Shown here piece by piece: positions 12,335-23,707 of a stretch of 64,000 nt of DNA. The notes under the pieces were generated by a model. That model was not told the DNA's origin, searched no databases, and worked only from the letters and a program-made list of their open reading frames with translations. The DNA lies in the NCBI GenBank assembly GCA_014621425.1, contig JAANBB010000001.1, positions 248,001-312,000 of the forward strand. The letters run 5' to 3'. A program made the position numbers and the translations under genes. Source of the DNA: Cylindrodendrum hubeiense. Taxonomy: Eukaryota; Ascomycota; Sordariomycetes; Hypocreales; Nectriaceae. Position 1 is the first letter of the stretch. Each line of letters opens with the position of its first letter.

Positions 12335-12835
12335 TTATGCACTCGCCTCAGCCTTGGCTCCCTCGGGATCATGTGCAATCACCTCGACCTCAACGCGCAT
12401 GTCATCTTCGCCCAGTCGAGGCACGCCAACACAAGTCCAAATTGGTTGGTGGTCTGGCATGTATTTTCTGAAATTGCGGACCATGGCAGCCAAAGCCTCG
12501 TTGTTGATGGGCACGTGGTATGAGTTCACGCGATAGACTTGCGACCATCCTTTTCCACCAGCATCCTTCAGACAGCGCTCGACATTGGCAAAAGCGAGAT
12601 CGATCTGAGCATTGATTTCTTTCTCGAATTCACCAGTAATGGGATCCCAGCCGCCTTTAAATCCCACGTTAGACATATTCTTGCGCGGGTCGTAATTTGT
12701 GCTTGTATAGGGTAAGTGCTTACCTTGGCCTGAGCACTCAATCCGGTCACCAAGGCGTACTGCTTGGCTGTACCCAAACTGTTGACGCTTCGCAACTCCT
12801 TGACCTTCGTAGGCGTAATATTTGAGATGAGACAT
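12335..12835 (-). CDS. RidA-family (YjgF/YER057c/UK114) enamine/imine deaminase
   Basis: The full frame encodes 166 residues, but a probable intron of about 69 nt (roughly 12723-12655) has donor GTAAGC and ends in TTTAAAG. Removing it gives 143 residues and the family-typical ECSGQGGWDPITG loop. The intron is a multiple of three with no stop, so retained-intron transcripts would stay open. Family hallmarks include the YRVNSYHVP strand and the C-terminal VEVEVIAHDP. RidA proteins are homotrimers that hydrolyse reactive 2-aminoacrylate-type enamines. No targeting signal is obvious. It is divergent from the regulator at 13265, which may control it (inference). Confidence 0.85.
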   Translation of the reverse strand: MSHLKYYAYEGQGVAKRQQFGYSQAVRLGDRIECSGQGKHLPYTSTNYDPRKNMSNVGFKGGWDPITGEFEKEINAQIDLAFANVERCLKDAGGKGWSQVYRVNSYHVPINNEALAAMVRNFRKYMPDHQPIWTCVGVPRLGEDDMRVEVEVIAHDPEGAKAEASA

Positions 12836-13264
12836 GGTTTAAGTTTGGAATATGAACTGATAATGTAGAAATTGTTTGCAAGGTTGAGATAATTTGGCTG
12901 GAAAACGTCCTTCATCTTGACAGCGAAGCTGGGATAAATACTCTGTTGGTGAGCCCACAGACAAGCGTAATCCGTCGATGCTGAATAAAGCAAGACCCGC
13001 ATGTGGTGATACTGACGAATGAGGGGTGTTTTCCATGCGGAATCTGAATTCCTCTCGGCTGTGGATCCACTTATCCTGCGCCATCATGTTTGGTTTTGAC
13101 ATGTTGCCACTCACTACCATTTACCAAGTATTCATGTACTGTGGAGGTCACAATGTGATGAACCAATCGCCAGTATTCCAAGTGCGGAGTCAGCCTTGAT
13201 CCATTCACGTATCTATCGCGTCCATCCATCTAAACCGGCATCATTGACACGGCCCTGGAACGCA
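12836..13264. promoter_or_regulatory. Divergent promoter, RidA gene and Zn2Cys6 regulator
   Basis: A 430 nt divergent intergenic region that should hold both promoters. Overlapping minus-strand frames have no motif. A strong TATA box is not seen. Confidence 0.4.
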
Positions 13265-15716
13265 ATGGAAGGTTCATCAGAGCCTAAAGGGCGGAATACA
13301 CCATCCGCCAGTGCGAGGGCATCCGCGACACGCAGCAAATACGCCTGGCGCGCGTGTCAGGAATGCCGAAGGCGACGTGCAAAGGTATGGATGCTGATCA
13401 TGACCGGCCCCATGGCTATTTGCGATGCTTGCATAGGCTAACCATATTATTGGCGTGTAGTGTGATGGGACCAGACCAGCATGTTCACGATGTCTGGGCC
13501 GCGATATCAACTGCGTCTATGCCACCGAAGGCGACAACAGAGGCACCGCCCCAAAGTCGTACGTCCATCTTCTGCAGGCTCGGATCAATGTCCTAGAGCA
13601 AGTTCTTCGCCTCCACAATATCGATGCAGATGAGTCTGTTGGTCAGCTGATGGCTATGGATGTGTTACCGGTCACAGGCGCATCCGCAGCCATTGGTGCG
13701 TCGTCGGCGGCTTTCGATCAGTTGTGCACCGATTTTGAAGGGGCTCTGTGCTTTGACGAGTCATCCAACTTCGATCGTGACGGCGAGGCACGATACTTCG
13801 GCACCACAAGTGGCCGTCTTGAATTTCAATCTCCCCAATGTGAGTTCTTGCAATGATGCTCCTGACCACCGATGCGAATACACCAGAACGCAAGACTGAT
13901 GCTTCTTCTCCAGCTGTCGAGAGCGAGGATTCGTCATCGCTGGCCCAAAACTCTCAGCGTCTGAATTTGTATTCTCAGACACTGAACGCAGAGATCCATG
14001 TTTCAGAAGAGCTCATGAACCACCTCATTGATCTGTATTTCAGGTGGGAGCAGCCCTGGCTTCAGGTGGTCGACGAGGGTCTCTTCCGACTCAGTAAACA
14101 AACAAATGGGCGATATTTCAGCCCGCTTCTGCTGAATTGCATTATGGCTGTTGGGTCCCGCTATTGCGATGAACCGGAAGTTCGGTCTGACCCCGACGAC
14201 CCGAACACGGCTGGTCGGATCTTTCTTGAAACAGCTGAGGTGTTGCTTCATTTTGATCTCAAGTGGCCCAGCATCACGACTATTCAGTCTTTATCGCTCT
14301 TGGCTGTTCAATATGTGGTAAGCATGATCTATCCCTTATAAAATGGCACCTCTCTAAAGAAGACAGGCGATTGGGTCAGATGCTGCCGGTTGGCTGCATC
14401 ATGGGATGGCTATTCGGTTAGCTTTGGACATGGGACTGAACTTGGACGCTTCAGTGTTGACTGGGTCGAGTGGTATACATCCTGAGGATGTGAATCTACG
14501 ACGACAAATTTACTGGGCTCTCTATTGCACTGATAAACTTTGGGCAAGCTACACAGGCCGAGTCTGCACCATGTTGGTAAGATGACCCTTATTTGCATAT
14601 TTGTCGCCATCAAGCTTTCGTATAGCTTTCGTTGTCATTATCTGACTACTTATCCAGGACTCACAAGGAATGGTGAGCCTCCCGCCACCACCCGACCCCA
14701 CAACAGAGCTGGATCCTCAGCTTGGGACAAGCTCCTTTGGTAGTGCGAACGTCATGCATCTACACCGAGCCCTCACCACGCACTGTCAAATCCTAGAGAA
14801 GATTCTGAGAAACCTGTAAGTCGCATGGTGTTTGGCGTAATTCAATAGTAACTAACCTGTGCCAAGATACCCTCTCAAACGCCTGCCTCAGCGAGTCCAA
14901 CTGCAAAGCCTTTTTGAGTCGTACTTACTCAGCCTCAAGACTTGGTATTACGACCTGCCTATGGAACTGAAGATCAAAAGAACTGGGGACGTGAATAAAT
15001 TTCCACATGCATACACGTTGAATATGGTCTATCATACGTCCATAATTCTTCTTGCTAAACCATTCCTGGCTAGACCGCGTCAAAAGGCTGCTGCCAACCT
15101 TACGAACCCACCACAAGTCGATCCAGTCCTTGAGGAGCTCTCACAGAAGGCATCGATCCTGTGCACCGAGGCTGCGAAAGAGATTTGCCTCATCGGCGAG
15201 ATGTATCGTGAAAACTTTGGAAGTTTTCGGCAGAGTCCGCTCACAGCTACCCACTGCACTCTCTCTGCCGCGCTTGTGTTGCTTCGTGGATATAAGCCCG
15301 ACAACGAGAACGTCATTGGCCCAGAGATGGACTTTGTCAATTCCTGCATCCAGACTTTAAAGGAGCTATCGGTTTCGTGGACGCCTCCGCGGCGGTACTG
15401 GCGCAGTCTCGTGGGGATAATTGAGCATCGGCAGGGCCAAGCATCTGGCTCAACGACAATTGTGGGAGGTGCTCGTGTAATAGAGCAGGGTCAGAGCGAA
15501 ACAACCTCGGCGTACGCAACAAACACACTGGGCGGGCCCAATGATACGAGTCAGGGCTCAACGCAGGAGCCTGCCCAATTCATGACAGGTACGGATATGC
15601 CGCAGGACGAACTGATGTTCGACTTTGACATGCCCTTCTGGTCTGGCCTTGCCCCTAACTTTGAGTCATTGCCGGAGGACTACATGAATTTCGATACACA
15701 AGATTTCTGGAGCTGA
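13265..15716 (+). CDS. Zn2Cys6 transcription factor with Fungal_trans domain
   Basis: Predicted 706 residues in six exons (13265-13384, 13461-13839, 13914-14317, 14367-14576, 14658-14815, 14867-15716). The zinc cluster spans the first intron: CQECRRRRAK, then CDGTRPACSRC and C of GRDINCVYA. A leucine-rich linker (LLQARINVLEQVLRLH) at about 80-95 is a probable coiled coil. The middle-homology domain shows the IGSDAAGWLHHGMAIRLALD and QIYWALYCTDKLWASYTGR segments typical of Fungal_trans (PF04082). The C-terminus is acidic and aromatic, a likely activation region. For intron 2, using the nearer CAG would create a stop; the pyrimidine-rich CTTCTTCTCCAG keeps the frame. Targets are unknown; it lies between RidA and the alcohol dehydrogenase. 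Confidence 0.9.
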
Positions 15717-15792
15717 TGCAAATTTCAGATCGCGGTGCTTAAACGGGTAAATAGAGAGCTCTATTTGTTGACCATTGAACTTCTAAAAATAG

Positions 15793-17192
15793 CTAGTCGA
15801 CGCGAACAACGATCTTCCCTATGACCCTGCAATCTACAAGTCTTTGCATTTGTTCTGGCACATCTTCCAGAGCAACCTCGGTGATATGGGGCTTGATCTG
15901 TCCCGACGTGATATAGTGCATTACCTCCGCAGCCTCGCGATGCCCACCCATGAGGTTTCCGGAGATTTTCAGGTTCCGCTCAATAAGAGCATGTATGGGC
16001 ACAGATACAGCGTGATCTCCCTGCGGGACACTGAGAAGAACGAAGAGACCAAGTTAGTAATCGAGATATTGAACGGACAGGTTCTGTGGAAGAAATGACT
16101 TACCCCACGCATACTATTTCCCCGCCGTCACAGACGTACTCGTCGAGGTTTTTAAAGGCGGCGATGGAACTACTGGAGATGATGACAGCATCGGCACCGC
16201 GCAAGAGGCCACTGTCGGGCCTGAGCTTCGTACATGCTTCAAGTAAGTTGGCCTTGAACGCGTTCCAGGCTTCACCGCTATCAGCCGTGGGTGCATGCAA
16301 GAAGATGTCGCCAAACTCATTTGCGTTTGCAGGCAGCTCGTCAATTTTCCAACCCAAGTCGATACCGATCACCTTGGCCCCCTTGACCTGTTTAGCGATT
16401 GCACCGGTGAGATGTCCAATTGCACCGGCAATACCGACAACCACGACGACATCACCCGACACAATTTTCGCAGCCTGTATCGAGACTAATGCTGCGGACC
16501 CGGAACAGAGTGCAGCAGTGTATAAGGCTGGGTTCAGGGTTCCAGAAAGCACTGCTTCAGGTAAGGGCATGAGACAGGAAGTAGGAACGGTGGCGTATTG
16601 CTGAAAAGTGCCGCTGATGTGCTTGGGCGCGTTTTGTTGAAGTGGACACGACGTGAAGAGACCACGGAGGCAGTAGACGCAGGATTGGCAAGATGAAGCG
16701 AGGTAACGGATTGCAACTGGTCGGCCCAGCAGGGCGGGGTCGTGAGCCTTGACGACGTGTCCGATGCCTTCATGGCCGGCGATATGGTTGTATTTCGGGA
16801 AGCCAGGTTCGGGTCCGACAGAGAAGCAACCATCCTAGATAGCAAGACATGAGCTCAGCACCATTTCAATGGTCGATATTTGGAGACAAGTATGTATGCC
16901 TACGTACGCTGCGACAGACCCCGCTATATCGAATGCGGACGACAGCTTCGCCTGGAGGGGGATCTCTGACGAAAATAGTGTTGAGATGAAGATTGAGCTC
17001 CTCGCCCATCACTGGAGTCACGATGGCTTTCTGTATCGAAGGTACGCAGGTGCCTGGAGCTTCGTGGAGTGTCGAAGTGACGTGGGTACTGAATTCATCT
17101 ACCACCTTCTGCGACCGGAAGCCATTCTTCCCATGTCCTATCTCACCATCGATTGGAGAGATAGTAGCAGCAATGCTTTCAAGATGTGGCAT
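15793..17192 (-). CDS. Zinc-dependent alcohol dehydrogenase (MDR)
   Basis: Predicted 417 residues in three exons (17192-16908, 16834-16104, 16030-15793; both introns 73 nt). The catalytic-zinc ligands appear as the Cys of YSGVCRSD and His-Glu of AGHEGIGHV. The structural zinc lobe is CQSCVYCLRGLFTSC with the expected C-x2-C-x2-C-x7-C spacing. The NAD(P)-binding Rossmann turn reads VGIAGAIGHLTGAIAK. About 55-60 residues precede the usual family start (QKAIVTPVMGEE), so the N-terminus is longer than in yeast-type ADHs; the frame upstream of 17192 is open but has no ATG. It would interconvert alcohols and aldehydes in the cytosol; substrate unknown. It converges on the regulator at 13265-15716. 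Confidence 0.88.
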
Positions 17193-17777
17193 CTTGTCTA
17201 CCTCGTTAGAAGGATCTTTGAGTTCAGCTGTAGTTTTGTGGTCAAGTTCGTCTATTTCGTTGTAGGTAGCGGTGGGTTTGGCCTTGATCGCAGAGCTAGC
17301 GGGTTCCGACGAACAGAGAAGTAAGCGAAGGAGTCATGTTGGCATTCACTCCAAACGTAAAAGCTAGATGTGATTAAGCAAACAGTATGTGGTCATTAAT
17401 TATATAGGTTCCATTTTTCGTTTAGCTGTCTAATGGTCACCATACCGACCCTGGACAGATACGAACATATAGCCGTGGGATCACCCTGTTAACATCCTTG
17501 CGTGACCAGAATCGCGCGGGATCTGCTTTCCGCGATTATCACCTCCGCACACGGGATCGAGGAACATGTGACTAGTATCCATCGAGAGACAGTGGCGCGC
17601 TAATCCTCCACGATTGGCGGAGTGTTCCTCGGCACGCTATGTATGATAGGAAATCACATTCCGCGCAGCCGTCGATGCCCCACCAGGCACGCGGCCACGA
17701 AGTAACAAAAGGGGATGCTTGCCTTTTCGCAAAGCCTTGAGCGGATTGACCCAGAAGCACCTTTTCCCTGGATATTT
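17193..17777. other. Intergenic between alcohol dehydrogenase and SDR
   Basis: This holds the promoter of the minus-strand alcohol dehydrogenase and the 3' flank of the SDR gene. An open stretch from about 17320 to 17193 is in frame with the dehydrogenase but lacks an ATG, so it is treated as 5' leader. Nothing else is recognised. Confidence 0.4.
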
Positions 17778-18715
17778 CTATACGGACTTTTTGTGCATGA
17801 TGGTGGCGGCAGCTTGATGGTTAGGGAAGATGAGGGTATCAGCAATGACGACGTTCTCCCTCCGCCCAGCTGCGAAAACAACCGCCTCGGCGATGTCGTC
17901 GGGTGTCAACGGCTCACAGCCCCTGCAGCACGGTTAGCATCCCGTTCGGTCAAGACTCGCCAGTAAGAAGCTAGTGGAAGAACCTACGCATAGACGGCAT
18001 CGGCCTTTGCCTTGTCACCACCGAATCGAACAACGGAGAACTCAGTTTCGACTTGGCCCGGGTCGACGCTGATAACTCGGATCCTCTTAGCAATCAGCTC
18101 CTTTCGCAGACTCTCAGTGAAAGCCCGGACGGCAGCCTTGGTTGCGCAGTAGATGCTACCACCAACATACGCCTCGCGGCCCGCGATGGATCCGATGTTG
18201 ATGATGTCGCCAGCGCCATCACCGTTGTCCCGCTCCAGCATGCTGGGCAGGATGGCCTGGGTCATGTTGATCAGGCCCGTCACGTTGGTCGCGAACATGA
18301 CGTTGATGTCATCTTCTCCGATTTCAGGCGCTTTGGCGACGCCTTTAACTAGACCACTGTGTTAGGCTCGTCAGTGGATGAATCGCGTTTTAGGCGGAAG
18401 AAAGACTCACGCATTGTTAACCAGCACGTCGATTTTCCCGAATTCGGCAGGCAATTTGCCCACCAAGGCGCGGACCTCATCGGGATTGCTCACGTCGAGC
18501 TGAACCGGCAGCACCTTGACGCCGCTGCCGACCTCGCTGACGATGTCGGCCGCAACCTGCTTGAGAGTGTCGATGCGGCGCGCCGTCAGGATCAGCTTCA
18601 GATCATGGGGGCTGGTGCGGGCAAACTCGAAGGCAGTGGACCGCCCAATGCCTGACGAGGCGCCGGTGATGAGAACGGTCTTGCCCTGGAGGCGCTTGGC
18701 CACTGCTGAAGCCAT
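17778..18715 (-). CDS. Short-chain dehydrogenase/reductase (yeast YMR226C type)
   Basis: Predicted 272 residues in three exons (18715-18411, 18356-17988, 17922-17778; introns 54 and 65 nt). Classical SDR motifs are present: TGASSGIG cofactor loop near residue 17, the NNAG motif at the first splice junction, INIGSIAG with the catalytic Ser, and YCATKAAV with the Tyr-x3-Lys pair. The tail (CEPLTPDDIAEAVVFAAGRR, then a conserved FPNHQAA) closely resembles the NADP-dependent 3-hydroxy acid dehydrogenases that oxidise L-allo-threonine, serine and related hydroxy acids. A cytosolic role in hydroxy-acid or aldehyde reduction is likely. It points the same way as the alcohol dehydrogenase gene. Confidence 0.92.
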
Positions 18716-19898
18716 GGTGCAGGTTTAAGAGGAAGGTGGTGTGTTGGTTGTGGGAGCTGGGCTTGGCAAGGGACGAAGTGTCTTGGATTCACAAAAGCTC
18801 AAAACTGTCAATGAGAACTCGATTGATATACGATGAGGATAAGTTGGCTACGGCGGTTTATGCCGACTCGTGCTCCACTGTGAGAGATGCTCCCACGGAT
18901 GATGCGCCCTGCGGACCCCGCGATGCTGCTCCGCGATATGCCGCGTCTCGCTGCTCCACCTGTGCTTTTCCGTCGGATACGGATGACGCCGCAATACAGC
19001 CATCCGAGCGGAGTTGAGAAGCCCCACTTGACGCTGCAAACATGGCCGTTGAGGGCACAGTGCAGCGGGGGTTGGGAATCTTGGAATATACAACGTGACT
19101 GGCGAATTCCATGACGCGTCCGCAGCTGCACTGCAAATTTAGTGCTTCAAAGGGAGTTGGGATCCCCCGCCTGACGTGGCAAACGTCTATGTAAATTACC
19201 GGCTGACCACTCAACGAAGTCCATTGTTACTGCGCCCCATCGTGCAGTGCACTGCAATTTTAGCGCTTCAACAGGAGTTGGGATGCCCCACTTGACGGGT
19301 CAAAAGAAGGCCATATCACCTCGCATCGGCGAAATACACTGCAATTTTAGCCCTTTAGCAGGAGTTGGGAATCTTGGGATTTCCGCAGCAAACAGGGAGC
19401 TGCTGCATGGCAGTGGAGGTACACTGTAACTTTAGCCGCTCAGCGGCAGTTGGGAATCTTGGGATGCACCACTTGACGTGGCAAATGTGAAGATGAACTT
19501 GGCTGTCAGCTTTCATCTGCACTTCAATTCTAGCCCTCCAATCGGATTTGAGATGCGTGCATGCGACAGCTTGCAGCTGCACTGCAATTTTAGCCCTTCA
19601 GCAGGAGTCAGATGGCCTCATTCAACCAAATACGGATAGCCACTCAAAAGCGGCCGGAGTAGAAGTACCGTCGCACTTTCCGTGTGGGCTGACTAGGCAC
19701 GACGAATAGAAGCCGAGTAGATTTTGGCCTTGACCTCTATATAAGCCTGTGTAGTGACACTTGCTGGGAATGAGACATAGATATGGCTTGGGCTGTTAAA
19801 AAAGCCCATCAATTTCATTCACACAGTTGGATAGACGTAACGTATCAATCAAATGCTGATTCGCAAGTATTAAAAGCCTGGCTGTGCATGTGGGGGAC
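18716..19898. other. Intergenic with short-repeat array
   Basis: The first 200 nt are the SDR promoter. From about 19000 to 19615 it contains degenerate repeat copies (separate entry). A TATATAAG sequence lies at 19738 on the plus strand, but no plus-strand gene follows it that I can support. Confidence 0.5.
19122..19612 (+). repeat. Degenerate short-repeat array A (TGCACTGCAATTTTAGC family)
   Basis: Six copies of a ~37 nt unit with the pattern TGCACTGCAATTTTAGC, CTTCA, then GGAGTTGGGA start near 19126, 19243, 19334, 19420, 19517 and 19574. Spacing is 57-117 nt. Between copies another shared block, CCACTTGACGTGGCAAA, recurs. Fragments of the same unit (GGAGTTGAGAAG, CCCCACTTGACG) lie at 19010-19040. 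Related copies in the opposite orientation occur at 44777-45224. No terminal inverted repeats or coding capacity are seen. Confidence 0.8.
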
Positions 19899-22266
19899 TC
19901 AAAGCCTGAAAGAATCGTCGCCGAGGAACAAATCCAGATTGCCCAGCCCCGACGAAACCATTGAAGCGAACTGGCCCCAGCCTGAAGAGTCTGATGAGTC
20001 AGAAAACGCTGAACTCGGCATCCCGTTGAAGTCAATCGCAGTAACCCCCAGCACATCAGTGTAGTTGGTGGTGGTACTGGGTCCACCATCCAATGCTATC
20101 GATGCTGTAGTCTCTTGCAAGCCGCTCGTCTGTGAGTTACCGTTCATATCCCCCAGACTTGTACTTGACGGCTGCATGCGTTTCGCCTGGCGCAAGGCTT
20201 CCACACGTAATTCTTCCAGTACCAGGCAATACCGCTCCGATAGCGATCCTTTCTCGGCCATGGCTGAGATGTGGGATTGGCATTTAATGGCGGCTGACAA
20301 ATAGCTGCTATAGACCTCTGGCGGTGATGCTCGCTTCTGGATCACATAGATGTAGAGCACGATGGTTGCGGTGAAGGCAAAGTACGCCGTGATCTATAAC
20401 CCGTTAGCCTTCTCCCGATAATCGATAATGGTCCAGTCAAGCACTGACCCAGAACGCATGGAACATTTGTCGGGTTTGTGTAATGTCATCGATCGTCTTT
20501 ACAGTGTTCATCGCAGCCATCAAGCACTGTTGCACACTCTCCGCAGTCTGCGCGTCTTCGCTGCCTGCACTTCCGCCCTGCCGTGAAAGCCGTGCCAAGT
20601 TGGTCAGCACGAACGGCCGATGCGTGAGGAGGATAGCGTGCCAGTAGGTGAGGTTGAGAACATTTTGTTGCCGCTGAAAGATTGGAAGGACAAGTGATGA
20701 GCTGAAAAAGTCGGTATCCAGGAAGCGAGCAAACTCGACTTGCCAGTCGCTCAGGTCCTTTGAGATCCTCTCAGTTAGGACCAATCGGCGACTGGCTGAT
20801 ATGGGCTTAATGGCGTAAAGATCACGTACAATCTTGCTGATTATACGAGCAAGCCTGTTTCGTTAATCATCGGCATTAGAGATTAGGGGGGTTCATCTTA
20901 CTTGATATGTGCAAGAGGAGCAAGCATGACTGAAGGGCCGCTGTTCAGAGGGGACGTGGTAATAAGGTCTGCCATTAATTGGTCATCGTCAACACAAGCC
21001 GGGAGCTCCGTGTCAATGTCATCGTCGTGAAATGTCCGTGGCCTACCCAAGGAAACGCTAAGATAGGCGTCTAGAGTATAGGCACACCAAAATGTTCTAC
21101 GGCGACATTCGGCTTCGACAACACCCAATCCGCGCTTTGCATCAGGCGGCCTATTCCTGTTGAGGCCAATAGCCAGTGCTAAATGGGACATGGTGCCAAA
21201 CAGACTCCAGCAATGGTTGATACGTGATTGACTTAGTAGGTAAAAGCATTGGGTCAGGCGGGCTTGGACGCTGGTTAAGCGTATTGAGCCTCTTTCCTTT
21301 GTTAGTTGGTGCTCGGCTGCTAAGAAGTAACGAGTACTATATTTGTCAATATTTATTGACTCTTCTGAAAAAATGGATCGCTGACCTTAGATCTGGTGGT
21401 CCCGGCCTGTCATTCTCAGGCATGTACACCCTCGCGTGGGCAAACACCATGAACAGCAAAGCGACCTTGGCTGGAGCACTCTGTGCGTCGCGCATAATAC
21501 CGAGAGTGTCATAAAACTCGGTGAACCACTCCTGGATGGTCGGGCGGTGGAGAAAACGGTACGTTGGCATTGCAAAGTCAAAGTACCGATCCACCAAACG
21601 CTGAGCGTCATCCCTGGGAAGCATCATGCAAAAGGACGGATCGAATTCAGGAAGTTGCAGAGGAGCATCACCAAAGGTGAAAATGGTGCTGGCATGGGAG
21701 AATGAGATGGCTTGGTGCAGGCGTTTTTGAACTCGGAGTAGAAAAGAAACGCCTGATGCGGGCCCGATGTAATGTCCTTGTAAGTCAGTCTGGGGCGGCT
21801 CTGGAGAACTTTGTGACGATGGCGCCGCGTATGCCGAGTCTGAGGGAGCCAGGTAATTTGATGAGACATCATGGCTTTGTAACCTCGTCGTGTGCTGTAT
21901 TGTCCGACTCAAGCCATCATCGACCGTTATGGAGTTGCCTCCAGTGTCAACACTAGATGCTGATGGAATGGCAGGCACCCGGCCTCTAGCATAGGCCGAA
22001 TCGAATGTGCAGGTAGCCGTCGCCCTGGTGCAGAACTCACACGGCTGTGCGCCATTGCATTTGATCTTCCGCCTGAGATGGGTGCCACTTGTTAGCACGT
22101 CAATGATTAACCAACAGACGGCACAGGTGTCCAGGATGTTTCACTTTTTGCACCTATCGCATGCCCGAGTAACCCTCGCTCTCTCACTGTTTCTTTTCCG
22201 CCTCTTCACCACTTGCGGGCTCCCGTCGTCAGCAGGCGCGGCAAATGATTGGCCGTTGGAATCCAT
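19899..22266 (-). CDS. Zn2Cys6 transcription factor, cluster paralogue 1
   Basis: Predicted 714 residues in five exons (22266-22145, 22072-21386, 21336-20902, 20854-20449, 20393-19899). The zinc cluster spans intron 1: CDRCKK, then RKIKC, CEFC and C of ATATCTF, preceded by a basic region rich in Lys/Arg. The conserved block GHYIGPASGVSFLLRVQKRL is nearly identical in the regulator at 25739-28478, as are SLFGTMSHLALAIGL, CRRRTFWCAYTLDAYLSVSLGRP and the WGQF tail; three intron positions also match. These are Fungal_trans middle-homology signatures. It is divergent from the DapA-family gene and probably regulates the local sugar-acid cluster (inference). Confidence 0.9.
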
Positions 22267-22762
22267 TTGGATCCGCCACCGTTTACTCCTACAATGCGGA
22301 GGGAGCTGTCGTCTTTGGTGTCGTTCACCTGGTATGAGTGATATCTTTCAGCCGTGGGCGGATCATGGGACGGCTGATGGGACGGATCCTAGCGGGGCTA
22401 CTTAGTAGATCATCGCGGCATGGTGTTTTTCCGTCGGAGGACCACTTTTATCCGTCGGAAATGCGCTTCCACATCCGTGGTCACATTAGACTGGCACCTT
22501 TCCGTTAGGTGTCGCCCATTTAGTGGCAGACCCAGTCCGTAAAGTTGACCGGAGGGGCAGACGGAATCAACTGCGCAGTGTAGTCGATTGGCGGGCACGA
22601 TATATTTCACAATCGGAGCATTAACAAACGTGTCCCAGAGCGGGGGACGGATGCCTTTGGTCACCATCCACACAGCTTAAGTATCTCGACCTTTCCTAGA
22701 ACTGTAGTACACCCATTCTTCAGAACAACCATATTTCGTATCTTGATTCAAGAGTAGCCACT
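22267..22762. promoter_or_regulatory. Divergent promoter, paralogue 1 and DapA-family gene
   Basis: A 496 nt divergent region. Two identical CCGTCGGA elements lie at 22431-22438 and 22452-22459, 21 nt apart (two helical turns). GACGGAT and GACGGCT variants lie at 22369-22386. CGG-containing pairs are typical Zn2Cys6 targets, and related TCGGA elements occur in the other promoters of this block. Confidence 0.55.
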
Positions 22763-23707
22763 ATGACCGTCTCTAAAGTACCACCAAGCGGCGTCTGGGC
22801 CCCAGCAATCACCTTCTTCGACCACAGCACTGACTCGCTGGACACGGAATCACAGGCGAAATACTACTCTTACCTGTCAAAATCAGGTCTCGCTGGACTT
22901 GTTGTGCTTGGTACCAACGCCGAGACCTTTCTCCTCACACGCGAGGAGCGAAAGACACTCCTGGAGACCGCTCGGAAAGCATGCGGACCGTCCTACCCTA
23001 TCATGGCGGGTGTTGGCGGCCACGGAACAAAGCAAGTCTTGGAGTTTATCGCCGACGCGGCTGATGCCGGTGCCAATTACGTCCTGCTTCTGCCCCCTGC
23101 CTACTTCGGCAAGCAAACTACCCCGGCCGTGATCGACAGATTCTTTAATGACGTCGCCAAGGAGAGCCCGCTCCCTATCGTCATCTACAATTTCCCAGTT
23201 GTTTGCAACGGGATTGATCTAGACTCTGCAACAATTGCTAGACTAGCCAGAACTCATAGCAATATTGTCGGCGTGAAGCTCACATGCGGAGCTGTGGCCA
23301 AGATCACGCGCCTTGCGGCTGAGCTCCCAGCGGATCAGTTCGCGACGTTTGGAGGACAGTCGGACTTTTTGATCGGCGGCTTGGCTGCCGGCTCCATGGG
23401 GACCATCGCAGGATTTGCGAATGTATTCCCTAAGACTCTTGTTCACATCTACAACCTGTACAGAGAGGGGAAGTTCCAAGAGGCAATGGACTTGCACAAG
23501 AAGGCCGCGCTTGCGGAGCAGCCCTGCAAGGCTGGTATTGCGGCCGTCAAGTACGCGGCAGCTCTTAACACCGCCAAGGCCGCTGGGATTGAGGGGGCGT
23601 TGGAGAAATTGAAGCCGAGACGGCCGTACATTGAGCCTACCGAGGCCGAGAAGAAGGCTATTGAGTCGCAAACCGCGAGCTTAGTTAGTATTGAAGCTAG
23701 TCTATAG
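22763..23707 (+). CDS. DapA-family aldolase/dehydratase (2-keto-3-deoxy acid lyase type)
   Basis: Intronless gene for 314 residues, close to the usual 290-320 of the family. The class I (Schiff-base) TIM-barrel signatures are complete: G50-T-N-A-E (GTTGE-like phosphate/carboxylate loop), Tyr142 in IYNFP, and the catalytic Lys172 in GVKLTCG. Members include dihydrodipicolinate synthase, N-acetylneuraminate lyase, 5-keto-4-deoxyglucarate dehydratase and the fungal 2-keto-3-deoxy-L-galactonate aldolase. Fungi make lysine by the aminoadipate route, so a biosynthetic DapA role is unlikely. With a glucarate-dehydratase-type gene nearby, conversion of a keto-deoxy sugar acid is the best guess. Lack of introns contrasts with its neighbours. 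Confidence 0.9.
   Translation: MTVSKVPPSGVWAPAITFFDHSTDSLDTESQAKYYSYLSKSGLAGLVVLGTNAETFLLTREERKTLLETARKACGPSYPIMAGVGGHGTKQVLEFIADAADAGANYVLLLPPAYFGKQTTPAVIDRFFNDVAKESPLPIVIYNFPVVCNGIDLDSATIARLARTHSNIVGVKLTCGAVAKITRLAAELPADQFATFGGQSDFLIGGLAAGSMGTIAGFANVFPKTLVHIYNLYREGKFQEAMDLHKKAALAEQPCKAGIAAVKYAAALNTAKAAGIEGALEKLKPRRPYIEPTEAEKKAIESQTASLVSIEASL

Noticed and set aside
3218..13152. A shared 16-mer, GTACTGTGGAGGTCAC, at about 3218 and 13137
   Set aside because: The flanks do not align, and about one chance 16-mer match is expected within 64 kb on both strands, so it is not evidence of a repeat family.
19738..20064. TATATAAG and a 93-codon plus-strand frame at 19783
   Set aside because: The frame is antisense to the last exon of regulator paralogue 1 and carries no motif; the TATA-like word alone does not support a gene.
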